Positions 45,430 to 56,759 of a stretch of 64,000 nt of DNA are shown piece by piece. The DNA comes from Aphrophora alni (Eukaryota > Arthropoda > Insecta > Hemiptera > Aphrophoridae). The notes below the pieces were generated by a model. The model saw only the letters and a program-made list of their open reading frames with translations. It searched no databases and was not told the DNA's origin. Made by a program: the position numbers and the translations under genes. How positions within the stretch are numbered: position 1 is the first letter of the stretch; each line of letters starts with the position of its first letter. The DNA lies in the NCBI GenBank assembly GCA_963513935.1, contig OY740768.1, positions 43,394,368 to 43,458,367 of the forward strand. Direction: 5' to 3'.

Positions 45430-46060
45430 AAAACTTCTAGTTTTATTTGATTCCCCACAGATAACATTTCGAAGAAACAAATTCAACTCGATAGTTTTGC
45501 CCCATCAAAGTCATTTTTTTCTAGTTACCATTATATTTTTCCTATATGTGGGACAATACAAACAATATAAAAGGAGTCTTGGTATTACCTACCTATAAAT
45601 GAAACTGCAATCCATTTTTTAATGGCTATTGAGTTGTTTGTCACACAAAAACTGTTTTTAAAACTTATACCATACGCATTTCTCACTGTGTGGTTAAATT
45701 AACTGTATTTGTTGTAGTATATGATTTCGTACTGTAATTTAATTTAAATACCAAATAATGGTTTTTTCTTTCAGATTTTTAGGTCACGCAGTGTTTAAGT
45801 GGGGGGGGGGGAGACTACTAGAGTACCAATTTTTATACTCAAATAAACATGTGTAATAGAATATGTAGTTGAATATGTAATGTAGAAAGATATTTAATCA
45901 GAATAGCTTCTAGTTTTATTTAATACCCACATATAATATTTTCAACTAGAAAGTTTTTTGCCCCTTAACTACCCCACGGTTATTTTTTTGTTACCGTTAT
46001 ATTTTTTCCAATATGTTCAATAAAGACTATAAATGCAAAGTTTGAAATATGAGATTATAT
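45430..46060 (+). repeat. Pair of diverged direct repeats
   Basis: ACTTCTAGTTTTATTTGATTC..CCCACA..TTACCATTATATTTTTCC near 45,433-45,545 and CTTCTAGTTTTATTTAATACC..CCCACA..TTACCGTTATATTTTTTCC near 45,907-46,010 share block order. G-runs (45,800-45,809) lie between them. Probably part of an old dispersed repeat. Confidence 0.5.
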
Positions 46061-46664
46061 AGGATTTATGGTCTTGTGTGTGTAGACGGGTTGCGATTTA
46101 CAGACATACAAACGGACAGACACGCGCGTGAAATTATAAGGGTTCTTGGTTTTATCTTACAAACCCTAATAACAGTTTTGTTTTTTGTATAGTGAACTCG
46201 GTATTCGATTATTCAACTCATGTTTATTAAGACACAAAAACATAATTGGGCACTTAATTGTAATTTTCCATTTCTATTAGAAAATAAAGCCTCTTTAGAA
46301 GCTTTAAATTGTAATTTTATCCTAAAGTAGCCTATTACTTACGTAGGATACATAATTGTAATGGATTTGTTTTAGATTTGTTCCGTTTGGATAAACAATA
46401 ATAGAGTTTCATTTCACAATAATTTCACCTGAATATCATCCAATTTGTATGGATTAAATCTGAAACAAATATTTATTACACACTTTAAATATCGGAATAT
46501 AAGAGGCAAGAACGAGTGAGAACATTTTTCTATGGAACAGTTTCACTTGAAAATTGTGGCAGTTAATAAACTTCAAAAAATCGTGTCTATATTTATTTAT
46601 AGTTGTACGAATTAGGTTTAAAGATTTCTAATAGGTATCCTGCATTGTTTTTATATTTGTATAG

Positions 46665-46778
46665 GTATTAACAGAAGCAGACAGGAGGAAAGTGGAAGAG
46701 TTCCGGTCGCAGTACGAAGAGTTCGAAGCTCGGCTCAATGAGATGCAGAAGGCTGCAAGAAAGGAAGCTCATCAGCTT
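46665..46778 (+). CDS. Coiled-coil protein, exon 3
   Basis: 114 bp, 38 codons, phase 0 on both sides: acceptor TATTTGTATAG, donor CTT|GTACGT. It encodes VLTEADRRKVEEFRSQYEEF then EARLNEMQKAARKEAHQL, continuing the coiled coil. Together the three exons give 264 residues without a stop. The next exon must start in phase 0 but was not found before the window ends, so the gene is partial at its 3' side. Confidence 0.9.
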
Positions 46779-48950
46779 GTACGTATATCATTATTGTTGT
46801 AACTTACGCCATGTAAATAGTTCCGTAATGATTTATCAATAGTTGTCATGTTTAGGACAGCCTAGTAAGCGTCAATCATAACCTAATAAATGAATCATGT
46901 ATTAATTACACAATTTGTAATCGTAAGAAAAGAAAATAGTTTGTAATTTATGAATTGAAAAAAAAAAAAAAAATACAATATGTTGATGTACATACAATTT
47001 TAATATCCGTATATTACATAATGAATAACTGGATATCAGCAACAATTAAACCCATATTTTAATGTAGGCTACTAAATTGATCTCGTAATACTAACATACA
47101 ACACATTTCTCATTGAGCTGTCGTTTTAGTCCTACAACAATTATAATATATGATTATGCTCTGCAATTTAATTTAAGACCCAAATAAGGAGAAGGAGATA
47201 TAACCAAATTAACAGAGCGCTGGAATAAACTTTCTTGCGTTTTATTTCCTGTTTTGAATAAATTGCAAATATAGAGGAGATTTAATTTATTAGAAAATGT
47301 AAAAGATCATTCTATACTAACAGCGACAATATGGCAACGCTACAGGGCGGTAAGGAGAGAGAAGTCAGCCATCAGCTTATCTTCTGAAGACTATTTTTGT
47401 GTTTATTAATAGTTTAAGTTAGCTTGGGTTTTTAATTTTTTCACATGAATATGTGAAGACAATATATTGTAATTGCTCAATAAAATCGATGTTTTTAAAT
47501 AGTTTGGATGTCTTATAAAATAAAATATTTATGATTTTTTTTAAAAACATTTATAGTGACCATTTTTTCAAAACCTGACTGGATGAAATTTTTGGAGAGG
47601 AAATTAAGCCTTTAACTATGCGTTTTTTTTTGTTTTGTTTTTTAAATAACGTGTCGACAGGGCAGTGCACTAAAGCCCATACTATAGATCGATTTTGATC
47701 AAATTTGGAACTGAAACTTATATTTTGACAGTTTTATTTCACTTTTTTTAATAAGTGCAATAAAAATAAAACAAAACTAAGATTTTCTCAAAAACTGTTT
47801 TAACGATTTTTATCTAATTTTACTCCATAAAAATCTGAATCAAACAAATTGGTCACTTAAACATTACCTGTTGGGAGTTATTACTTAAACAATTTAAATG
47901 AATCAAGATTTAGAAGTTCAAATATGTCCTAAGAATTTTGATGAAATTTTTGTGAAATGTTTATAGAACAAACTAATATGTGAAGTTGCTGGTAGAAAAA
48001 ATTTATACTGCGAATTAATTTTAACGAATTAACAAGTTGACCATGACCGTTGTCAGTTGCATGTTGGTACTTTAAATTTACCTGGGGGATCGCAATTTCA
48101 ATATGATTAACCTTAAAGTTTGGTTTTAATAGTGTGTGAGAAATCAGCTGTAATGTTTGTTCACAGGTAATACAACCTCACACGTGTTCACAGAAATAGA
48201 TAATAATTATTGTAATACAATAATATTATTAGTATTATTGTTAATAACGCATTAATGTAGTTTCCATATACTTTTGCGAGCGGCCCTACTAATATAAATT
48301 TTGCTTCCTCGGATATACAAAGAAAGATAAAGCTTCATCATTGTTTATGAGAACATAATATTTTGTGTCTCTGGCTTTATGTCAAATACTTTTTGTTTTG
48401 TGGACGTGTGTTCTAATTCCAGGACCACTGAACGGAATATAAATTCAGTTTGGCATATAGACGGTTCTAATTTAAAATAAGCGAAATTGGGAGAAATTAA
48501 CGATAGTTAACCATGAATGATTTTTTAAATTCATTTTTTGTTGAAAGAGTGTATTATATCCAGAAAAATCGTAATGATAGGATGTGCCCCCTTAATAAAA
48601 TACCTAATTTCTTCTCTGCACTGGATTTTTAAGATATACCTCTTCGAATAACGGTGATTTTATTTATTTTTTTATATGGAAGCTTTGAGATTTTACTTGT
48701 CAGATGTATTCTTAATCCAAGTTTTTTTTTAAAAAAACCTAAATTTAAGTGGTTGTTTTTGTTCACTATATTAAGTAAAGCAAATACATTTTTTCACATA
48801 ATTTTTTTTATTTGATATTTTCCAAAACACTCTCATATTTCTTATCTAAATTTTCTATAAAAAATAGCTTTTGGAATTCCCTTAAAAATCAACCTTTATT
48901 TTTGATGGATGTTTACGTTCATAACTTAAGGCACTGAAATGTTTTCGACA
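46779..48950 (+). other. Start of intron 3 of the coiled-coil gene
   Basis: AT-rich, no exon found. Near 47,655-47,830 is a dispersed motif GGGCAGTGCACTAAAGCC followed by GATTTTGATCAAATTTGG, a sequence type that recurs in diverged form elsewhere in the window. Confidence 0.6.
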
Positions 48951-48952
48951 TA

Positions 48953-48976
48953 GGGGAGAGTGGGGTAAAACCGGGT
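48953..48976 (+). repeat. Left terminal inverted repeat of the pogo element
   Basis: Identical to the inverse of 51,859-51,882 over 24 bp; preceded by target-site TA. Confidence 0.97.
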
Positions 48977-49139
48977 CCCTAAGGTTTGAAGGCTTCTAGA
49001 AACTACAGTTGTTACTTTTGAGAAACAAAATTTTGTAAAAGCAGGCACAATTTATCAGGTAATGCAACCGTAGTTTCAAAAACATTATTTAATTTTTCAA
49101 ATAAAATATAGTTAATGTTTTGTAAAAAAAGTCATTTTG

Positions 49140-49173
49140 CCCGGTTTTGCCCCACTAGTGGGGTAAAACCGGG
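49140..49173. repeat. Subterminal palindrome of the pogo element
   Basis: A 34-bp palindrome with one mismatched pair, CCCGGTTTTGCCCC-ACTAGT-GGGGTAAAACCGGG. Each half is the inner part of the TIR (GGGGTAAAACCGGG), so it offers two head-to-head candidate transposase binding sites. Confidence 0.9.
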
Positions 49174-49276
49174 TAGGCATGTTATTCTTATGGGAAAATA
49201 AAAAATATACAACTTTACAACAAATTCGTGTATTTTTTACAAACACAACTTATTATGAAAAACTTATAAACACAAA

Positions 49277-51151
49277 CTATTTGTTATGAGAAACTGTCTG
49301 GCACAAGTCGCAAGCGAAATAAGTATCTTGTTCTTCTGCCCCAGAGCAGCTTTCATGGGCCCACCCACGACATTCGATGCACTGGATCCACCCCTCACCA
49401 TACTTGGAATCCGTGTAAAGTTCATTGCAGTAAATGCAGGCAGAATTTGTATCCTCTTCTTCACTGGAGTCACACAACAGTTGTTTATCCTTCTTGTTAT
49501 CTTTTTTTGAACGCTTATTTTCTTCCTGTGTTATATTTTCATCGGTAAAAAGTAGTCTTTTCTTTGATTTTTTTTTCTTTTCCTCCGCTTTTTTCTTCTT
49601 TTCTTCATCTTTGTTTTCCTTTACTCCATTCTTCTTTTTCTTTTCTTCTAATGCTGTCTGAAGTTCCAGCTTGTATGGGGAGTCTGTCAAAATTACGGTT
49701 TTTCCTTTTCTCTTGTTCTCCTTTGGCTGTGTTTTTCTCTCAACGTATGGGGGAGGCATCACTTCGGAGGGTGAAATAGTGAAGGATGATTCGGGAACAA
49801 TTTTAGTGTGAGGAGGCAAGGAATGAGAACAGCAGGGTGAATTAAGTGATTGGGGTTCAGAAGGTGGTAGATTCGCTGGTGTTGGCACATTAGGTTCAAG
49901 CGCAGGTCTATCTGTGGTCAATGATGGAGCAAAGAGGTTTTCTGGAAATATATTCCTATTGAGTGGATATATTCCTGTCTGTTTAAATCCATTGACAGCT
50001 GTTTGCATCACAGCTGCTTTCAAAAAGGCGCTGCCATAGAGTTTGCCAACTTGATGAATTGTCACTGGCCTGCCTGGGTGCATGGCCAGCCACTGGCGAA
50101 CTTCTTGTTGATAGAAAGTGCTTAAAGGTGCCATGAAGGTAACGTCTAGAGGTTGCAAACGGTGCGAGCAATGTGGGGGCAAGCACAGTAAAACTACATG
50201 GTTTAAACGAGCCATCTCGATGAGCTCAAGATTCTTTGTATGGGTCGCATGTCCATCTAGTATTAAAAGAACAGGTTTTTCAGCACATGGTCTGGAAAAT
50301 TCAATAAAACTTTTAAACCAGAACAGGAATATATCACTTTGCATCCACCCACTAGGATGAAACTTTGCAAAGCTTCCTGGAGGAGCTTCATCAAGTAAAA
50401 GGAGGTTTTCTCTTACCCTAGGGAAAACAAACATCGTAGGCATGTAATTACCTGCAGCACTCATACAAGTTTCAGCTGTTACTAGAGTTCCGCGTTCAGC
50501 TGATGTTAAAGCACCAACTTGTTTCTTTCCTCGTAAGGCTAGCAATTTAGATGGTTTGTTTGGGACTGTAGTGATGCCCGTTTCATCGACATTGTATATA
50601 TCGTTTGGAGAAAATGTATACTTTAAATATAAACTTTCGAGTAGGTCGAAAAATTTGTTCACGGCCACTTTATTAAAACCCATTGCTCGAGAAATAGAGG
50701 TTTTTTCTGGAGTCCTCAAAGAAAGCTGATTCTTGTGCCTTGACAAAAAACCATACAACCAATCCTTGCCAGCAGTTTTCAGTTCCTGGTTAAATTTATT
50801 TTTAAGATTGTTCTTGAGTGCTAGTTCATAAGCTAACTTTCGAAAATCAGTTAAAGTTAATCCAAATAGTCTACTTTCCATTAATAAAATATGATCGACC
50901 AATTCTTGTTCCTGGTCTTTTGAAAATACAGTAATGTAAGATCCCATACCTTTAGCTGAAGCTTGTGTGGGTGTTAAATCTTTAATTTTTGCCTTCCGAA
51001 CTCTGTCTTCCAAAGTACTTTGAGGGATGTTGAACGCCTTTGATGCCTTCTTGTAACCCATTCTTCTAGACATTACTTCAATAATTGCCAGCTCCATGCT
51101 TTGTTGACTCCATGACTGGCGGTTCGTTTTTCTCTTGTATGTCCTAGGCAT
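49277..51151 (-). CDS. Pogo/Tigger-class transposase with C-terminal PHD finger (624 aa)
   Basis: Start chosen at 51,151 (MPRTYKRKTNRQ, the usual pogo N-terminus); an upstream Met nine codons earlier sits inside a predicted intron. Domains: psq-type helix-turn-helix about residues 12-56, CENP-B-type second DNA-binding domain about 70-140 (DWLYGFLSRHK), then a DDE_1 catalytic core with YNVDETGI (D189), LILDGHATHT (D299) and LQPLDVTF (D336), a complete DDD triad. Residues 400-470 are Pro/Ser-rich and 470-560 very Lys/Glu-rich. The end is a PHD finger with C4HC3 ligands C572, C575, C591, C594, H599, C602, C614 and C617. It would bind the TIRs, cut and reinsert the element at TA; the PHD finger may target chromatin (inference). 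No stop or frameshift, so probably functional. Confidence 0.95.
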   Translation of the reverse strand: MPRTYKRKTNRQSWSQQSMELAIIEVMSRRMGYKKASKAFNIPQSTLEDRVRKAKIKDLTPTQASAKGMGSYITVFSKDQEQELVDHILLMESRLFGLTLTDFRKLAYELALKNNLKNKFNQELKTAGKDWLYGFLSRHKNQLSLRTPEKTSISRAMGFNKVAVNKFFDLLESLYLKYTFSPNDIYNVDETGITTVPNKPSKLLALRGKKQVGALTSAERGTLVTAETCMSAAGNYMPTMFVFPRVRENLLLLDEAPPGSFAKFHPSGWMQSDIFLFWFKSFIEFSRPCAEKPVLLILDGHATHTKNLELIEMARLNHVVLLCLPPHCSHRLQPLDVTFMAPLSTFYQQEVRQWLAMHPGRPVTIHQVGKLYGSAFLKAAVMQTAVNGFKQTGIYPLNRNIFPENLFAPSLTTDRPALEPNVPTPANLPPSEPQSLNSPCCSHSLPPHTKIVPESSFTISPSEVMPPPYVERKTQPKENKRKGKTVILTDSPYKLELQTALEEKKKKNGVKENKDEEKKKKAEEKKKKSKKRLLFTDENITQEENKRSKKDNKKDKQLLCDSSEEEDTNSACIYCNELYTDSKYGEGWIQCIECRGWAHESCSGAEEQDTYFACDLCQTVSHNK

Positions 51152-51159
51152 CTTGAGTC

Positions 51160-51627
51160 CTAAAACAAAGAAATTCATTATATTAAACCGATATACATTT
51201 TATAATAACCCTAACCCAACGTAAGAGTAAAAAAGATTTTAATGTTGTAGTAGATAGTTTTTATAGTGTTCCAATGAAACATTCAATATCAACATTCTTA
51301 CCATCAACTTTAGAGAAATTCTGTAATTAAGATAAATTTTATAATAAAAATAATTATATCCCTAAAACATATCAATAATTTAGGGTTATAAATGTTTTTA
51401 TTATGAAATATATGTATAGAATAAGTAAAAGCAACACTGTATATATTTTAAGAATCGTGGGGCAGCACCGGGTACTACCCGATCTTGCCCCGCAGTCACT
51501 ACCCGGTTTTACCCCGCACGTATAGCCTTTATAAAACATGGCGTATTAAAATTATGGAAATTGCTAAAGACAATTATTTTGAATGAGAATGAAGGTTATT
51601 AAATGCTGTATAAAGATAGTTACATAC
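51160..51627 (-). other. Predicted 5' UTR intron of the transposase gene
   Basis: The - strand shows donor AAAG|GTATGT at 51,627 and acceptor TTTCTTTGTTTTAG ending at 51,160. The 8 bases GACTCAAG then precede the start codon. This removes the nine-codon N-terminal extension and joins a non-coding first exon lying between 51,628 and the right TIR. Both sites are near consensus. Confidence 0.6.
51458..51518. repeat. Right subterminal repeat cluster of the pogo element
   Basis: Three degenerate copies of the TIR inner motif: GGGGCAGCACCGGGTA, then inverted TACCCGATCTTGCCCCGC and TACCCGGTTTTACCCCGC. One further diverged copy, GGGTACCCGGTTTGG, sits at 51,837-51,851 next to the right TIR. Confidence 0.85.
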
Positions 51628-51858
51628 CTTTACTCTTGTAGAAACAGGAACGCAGTACTATAAGTCTAGTTTTCTTGAAAAATCGTAAGCAAAAATCACT
51701 AAAACACGAATTATTTCACAACAACAAAACAGGTGCATCTGTTGACTTCATATCATGGCCGCTGCTTCTTCTTCAAAGTTGGAACGTAATTCCTTCATCT
51801 CCCGCGCGATTGCAGCACATACAGAGGCTAAGAGGGGGTACCCGGTTTGGACCCGCCT

Positions 51859-51882
51859 ACCCGGTTTTACCCCACTCTCCCC
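51859..51882 (-). repeat. Right terminal inverted repeat of the pogo element
   Basis: Perfect inverse of 48,953-48,976; followed by target-site TA at 51,883-51,884. Confidence 0.97.
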
Positions 51883-51884
51883 TA

Positions 51885-54800
51885 CTGTAAATTTATGGTT
51901 GCCGACCGTTAGCTGCTACAGAAAATTAAATGGAGACTTGTAATTTGGCGGTACGGGGGGACTTGTATACTCATACAGAAACTTATTGAAATTCAAAACA
52001 TCTGGTAAATTTTTAAAATGGTGGCAATTAACAATAGTTGTCCACATATCTTAATAATTCAGCTTCCAACAATCTAAATTTGTCAATTTTTTTTCTTTTC
52101 AAAATCATACATCTAATTTTATTAACACTAACTGGCTACAATTAAACGATGTTATTGATGAAATTTATACCTTGGATCTTCCAATCAAATTTAATTTCGC
52201 ACAGATTCGACAGGAGCAGAGCGAGTAGGAGATTAAATAATAATCCTTTTCAGTGAATTTTACGATAACCGCTCAAGTCAATTTTGAGTTGTACAACTTT
52301 CTCTGCTTCTCGTAGATGCCATTGGTTTTTTTATGCAATGATACTGTGCTATTACAGGTCTAAAAACATCGTACTCTATTATCACCTACAATAACGTGCA
52401 AACAAAAGATATTAAACTGAATGAGAGAGAAATACATAAACAATAAAAACACAATAAAACAAACCCGTAACGTTTCCTTTTAAAAGTGAAAGTATATAGT
52501 AGACTATTGCTGAAGCTCTTTGATTCACAGTCAGTGATTTATTTCGTACACTATAATGCAAAACAAGATTGGTTTCATACGTAAAACTTGATATATATTT
52601 GGTTAATTTTCCCTTTTAACAGATAGTTCCAGGGAAAAATTATGGCGAATATATTTTGTTTAAGTTATTTACAGTATTTATGGGTGTATATTTAAGTAAT
52701 ATGTTCTTATCGTGTTGATTTTCCAGTTTTGTTATTTTAATATTCCAGTTATTTTTGTTTTTTGTAATATCTCAAGATTTAAGAAAGTTATAAAAAAAAA
52801 ATTAAAAAAATTACCCCTTTTTTATTATACGTACAGAATAATCGGTGAAAACAATTATAAAATAAAAACGTTAGTACAAAATTGAGTGAAAATTTGATAT
52901 AAATCTAGTTAAAAATTCGGTAATAAACCAGCTCATGAAGTTCAGTTTATTATTTTTTTTTCTTTTTAGCCACTTTCATACCAAATTTTGGGAAATAGGT
53001 TTTGACGGAGCAGCAATTTTAAAAATTAGCCAATAAACTGACAACAACACACATAAAATAATCAATAAGATATAGACCTACAAGTCATAATAACAGAAAG
53101 GGAAGCTTCTTCGAGTCATTAACTCGGCTTGCAATTTACGGTGATATATAAACAGCAGGGTATCACGGGAAGTTATTATTATTAATTAAACATTATTCAC
53201 GCAACTGTCTGTCTGTCTGTTAAACAGAGAAACCAATAATTGGATGGCTGTATATGGAAAGCAATTAAATTACACCTGGTATGTATAATTTGGACCCTTT
53301 GGTGAGAATTTCGAATTAAATATTTTTACAAATTTTCGTTTTCTGTAGGAAATGGCCTATTTCAACCGTTAATTTGGTAAGACCCAGACCTAAGACAAAA
53401 AAGAAGAAAAAAGTGTATGAAATCTATCCTGTAAAACATAATATTCGGTGTGATTGTAAAGTCTCAGGCCCCTTCTTGTCAATACTTCAAGAATAAACTG
53501 AGCAATAAGTCTTTCAAACAGCCATATTGAATATCAAAGCATATCATTAAAAAAGTTTTCTTTGCCGTCTCCAAAATCAACAGTGTGATAAATAACAAGT
53601 GAAAATGAACCGTGGATCTTAATATATCGGAAGGTTGATGATCCAAACCAATGTGCCAAGCCCCATGCAAAAGAAAATTGAATTTTGAAAATAATTTTAA
53701 AAAATAAATAATAATAACAAAAATAATAATACTGTACAAGTCATTTCACAGAAGGCATTACATAAAATAAATCGAATCCCCTATACAAATGAATGTAAAG
53801 ACAATACAAAGAACATCATACAAATAATTTATTATTAATAATAAAAACGTAAAATAAAAATTGTAATAAATATTTTAAAATTACCAATTAATACTATAAA
53901 TATATCCATTTGTAAACGAAAGTACATTATTGACTTCTATGCAATTAGGTAACCCTTTAGAAAAAGTTTGGGTTTATCTTACCAATTTGTAACAGATATG
54001 CCCTATAAATGTTCTTTCAAAAGTAAGTTAAAATTTTAATTGACTAAAGTTTTTGTTTTTTAACATAGAACAAAATAAAGTATATATTGTTCCTTAGGGA
54101 TTAAACAGTATTTAATAAAAACACTTAAAATTAAGCCAAACTCTTAGGCTACTTGTTCGGGTTATTAAAACATGTGTTCGATGTGATGGTCTTTCCCCTA
54201 TTCCACAGTTTGGTAATAATAAAATTAAAACAAACTTTAAACGTGTCTTAGATTTTGTAAATCATTTAAACAATATTTAAATAGTTTCCACACTGTTTCA
54301 GTTGTCAAGAGTATATTAGAAGATGAAATCGAATTTAAATATCGTCGCTCAAGGTTCGGTTTTATTTTTCTAAGTAGTCTTTATCGTAATTTTCAGTTAT
54401 TTATGTTTTTACACTGGTTTGGATCATAATTCTTTAAATTTCTTCTTCAAAATTAGAATAAAATCGTTTGAGCTGTTTTTCAGAAATTACGTATTATATA
54501 ACAGCTCCGCTCCGTTTTTTGGTTTTTAACAATAGCACATAATCCATGAGATAAATCATGTTTGGGTACATAGGGGCAACATTTTATCAAAACTCTATTA
54601 AAATCGTCTTCGTTGTTGCCCAAAATATGATAAAATACTTTTTTTTTAAATCGTTCAACTTATTTGGTCTGAAGAGCAGTGCACAGACGACAGACATCAT
54701 TGCTGTCTCTTTTTATAACTCAGAAGACTTCAAAATATTTGGACGAAAACATCGACACAGGTTTTTGACCCATTACGTGCCTTTCTCTATGATAAATATG

Positions 54801-55734
54801 AATGGTAAAAATGAAAATGAGCCCGTGTATCAAATTCGATCATAATCGTTCCACTCTTTTGAATTGTAGTGAACTACACTGATAAACTGAGAAATATCGC
54901 CTAAGAATTTGTTTCAACTCAGTGGGATTTGAAACGAATTTTTCATGCAAAACTACACGTAATATCTGAAACAGAGTAAAAGAACAACGGAACACGAAAT
55001 ATAGATTAATTAAATTTTTATCGTATAGGAAGCCGTATATTTGTTTTGATGTACATGTATTGTGCGTGAATGCGTGTAGGCCACAGCGTGGGAGCACGCC
55101 GCTAGAGGGCACCACTACTCTAGGTAGTTGCCTAACAAAATCTAACCTCAATATAATTAAACGAGTTATATAATTATATCTAACCTTAGGCCAACATCTC
55201 TTTTCATACAAACGGTTATTGTTGGGCTTTTTCTTTCACCTCTACTTTTCAAATTACTTAAGGCAAAATTTTTAAAACTAAATTAGAAATTTGATACTGG
55301 AGCATAACGATCGTGAATTGGATCCTTGAATAGTCTATTAATAGAAAATAGTATTTGGAATCAAATCGTTATGGTTAGAAATTGGCTCAGGATTAGGAAA
55401 TGTGTTTGAACCAGAATCTCGGAAACAATTTTTGGGGGTTTCGAATGTACCGGGTCTTTCAAAAGCAAGTTAAAGTTAAAACTTAAATTGACTCTAGTTT
55501 ATTTATTTTGTAACATAGAATAAAATAAAGTACTTAATTTTTTTGTTAAATTAAACGGGATTTATTAAAAAAAATTAAAATTAAGCGAAATTCTTACTTG
55601 TTTGGGTTATTAAGACAGGTAATCTAAGTGGCCCACTTTATCTTTCTGGAGAAGCAGTAGTCTTCTTAAATTTTTGGATTATCCTTCTGCTATTTTTGTC
55701 ATACATTAAGAGTGGCAGTCCAATTTGTGAAAAT
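51885..55734. other. Continuing intron or intergenic DNA, no exon found
   Basis: AT-rich. The expected phase-0 next exon of the coiled-coil gene was sought and not found. A short open piece after GCACAG at 52,205 (IRQEQSE then stop) is too small to call. Frames at 54,558-54,845 (+) and 54,840-55,211 (-) have no motif or splice support. GCAGTGCACAGACGACAGAC near 54,676 belongs to a small dispersed family. Confidence 0.5.
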
Positions 55735-56001
55735 ATCACTTGTCTCGGGTGTCACTTAGCAGCGAATAGCTGACCGGAACTGTAGCTATGTTGAGCAGAC
55801 CACGCTAGAAACACCTGAAGAAGTAATCCTTCCGTACACACATTCAGACGTGCTGGATTGTGTTGTACGGCATCACTTGTCTCGGGTGTCACTTAGCAGA
55901 GAACAGCTGACCGGAACTGTAGCTATGTTGAGCAGACCACGCTAGAAACACCTGCAGAAGTAATCCTTCCGTACACACATTCAGACGTGCTGGGGTTGTG
56001 T
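55735..56001 (+). repeat. 137-bp tandem duplication, two copies
   Basis: ATCACTTGTCTCGGGTGTCA begins at 55,735 and again at 55,872. The two copies differ at only a few positions (GCGAATAGC/GAGAACAGC, TGAAGAAG/TGCAGAAG). Each contains the ~65-bp core also found once at 18,040-18,125 on the - strand. GC-richer than the surroundings, no open frame. Confidence 0.92.
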
Positions 56002-56078
56002 TACTTTTGGTTTCTATATTTTATACTAAATTACACCAAGACTCTTTAAATAATTGGGGTAAGACGTTCAGGATTATA

Positions 56079-56702
56079 CAGGGGTAGTGAAAAGTCCCGG
56101 AACGGGTTAATATTTTTTTAACCGTTACAGATGGAACTATATAACTTGGTACACTGTTACTGGGCATAAAACACTATTTTACCACAATTTCAATGAGCCG
56201 CTACCGCTTCAGGGGGACGGCCCACAAGGAGTCGGAAGAAAATCTTTATCGAGAGAATAGGTTGAGTTCTACATCAAATTAAAGGTCTTTAATAGCACAG
56301 TACAATGCCACAAATCCGACTTCAAACGGACAACCGAGCCGGAAATGGCAGCCATTCAAAGATGGCATGAATTTGAAATACTATCTTAACTACCACTCAA
56401 CGCCATAGTAACTTTCATAAACTTTAAAACGCCGCCATTTTGTTTAGGGTGAACCTTTTGAAGTCGGATTTGCGGCATTGTATTCTACTAAATTAGACCT
56501 TTAATTTGATGTACAAATTGACCCCCCGCTCTCATTTAAGATTTTATTCCGACTCCTTGTGGGCAGTCCCCCCGAAGTGGTAGCGGCTCATTGAAATTGT
56601 GATAAAATAGTGTTTTATGCCCAGTAACAGTGTACCAAGTTATATAGTTCCATCTGTAACGGTTAAAAAAATATTACCCCTTTCCGGGACTTTTCACCAC
56701 CC

Positions 56703-56705
<3 letters not shown>
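56079..56705. mobile_element. Foldback MITE, TA target, same family as 41.3 kb
   Basis: The ends are CAGGGGTAGTGAAAAGTCCC (left) and, inverted, CAGGGGTGGTGAAAAGTCCC (right), flanked by TA on both sides. Two arms of about 310 bp each are inverted copies over nearly their whole length, so single-stranded DNA would form one long hairpin. Internal blocks (GAGCCGCTACC.CTTC, GGGACGGCCCACAAGGAGTC, ACAACCGAGCCGGAAATGG) are shared with 41,273-42,297, although the outermost ends differ. Non-autonomous Tc1/mariner-like by target and ends. Confidence 0.92.

Positions 56706-56757
<52 letters not shown>
56706..56757. repeat. (TA)n microsatellite
   Basis: About 25 TA dinucleotides directly next to the MITE end; it was probably the insertion target. 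Confidence 0.97.

Positions 56758-56759
<2 letters not shown>

Larger units (their letters stand above)
43123..46664 (+). other. Intron 2 (phase 0) of the coiled-coil gene
   Basis: Donor GTAAAG, acceptor ATTTGTATAG, 3,542 bp. It contains a Harbinger-type element (43.4-44.2 kb), a short (TA)n at 44,614-44,637 and a pair of diverged direct repeats (45.4 and 45.9 kb). Small - strand frames at 44,924 and 45,255 are unsupported. Confidence 0.8.
48953..51882 (-). mobile_element. Complete pogo-class (Tc1/mariner superfamily) DNA transposon
   Basis: A 2,930-bp element bounded by perfect 24-bp terminal inverted repeats that begin GGGGAGAGTGGGG and end ..AACCGGGT (48,953-48,976 and 51,859-51,882), with TA on each side (48,951-48,952 and 51,883-51,884). 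It encodes one long transposase on the - strand and carries extra copies of the terminal motif just inside both ends. Identical TIRs and an uninterrupted 624-codon frame suggest recent insertion. It lies in an intron of the coiled-coil gene in antisense orientation, so it need not disturb that gene. Confidence 0.97.

Noticed and set aside
49286..50360. Several + strand frames (Phe/Ser-rich and others) over the transposase
   Set aside because: They are antisense shadows of the transposase CDS; the Ser/Phe runs mirror its Lys/Glu-rich linker.
52205..52225. Micro-exon after GCACAG encoding IRQEQSE, a possible fourth coiled-coil exon
   Set aside because: The phase fits, but it is only about 20 bp, with a stop immediately after and a poor donor, so chance is more likely.
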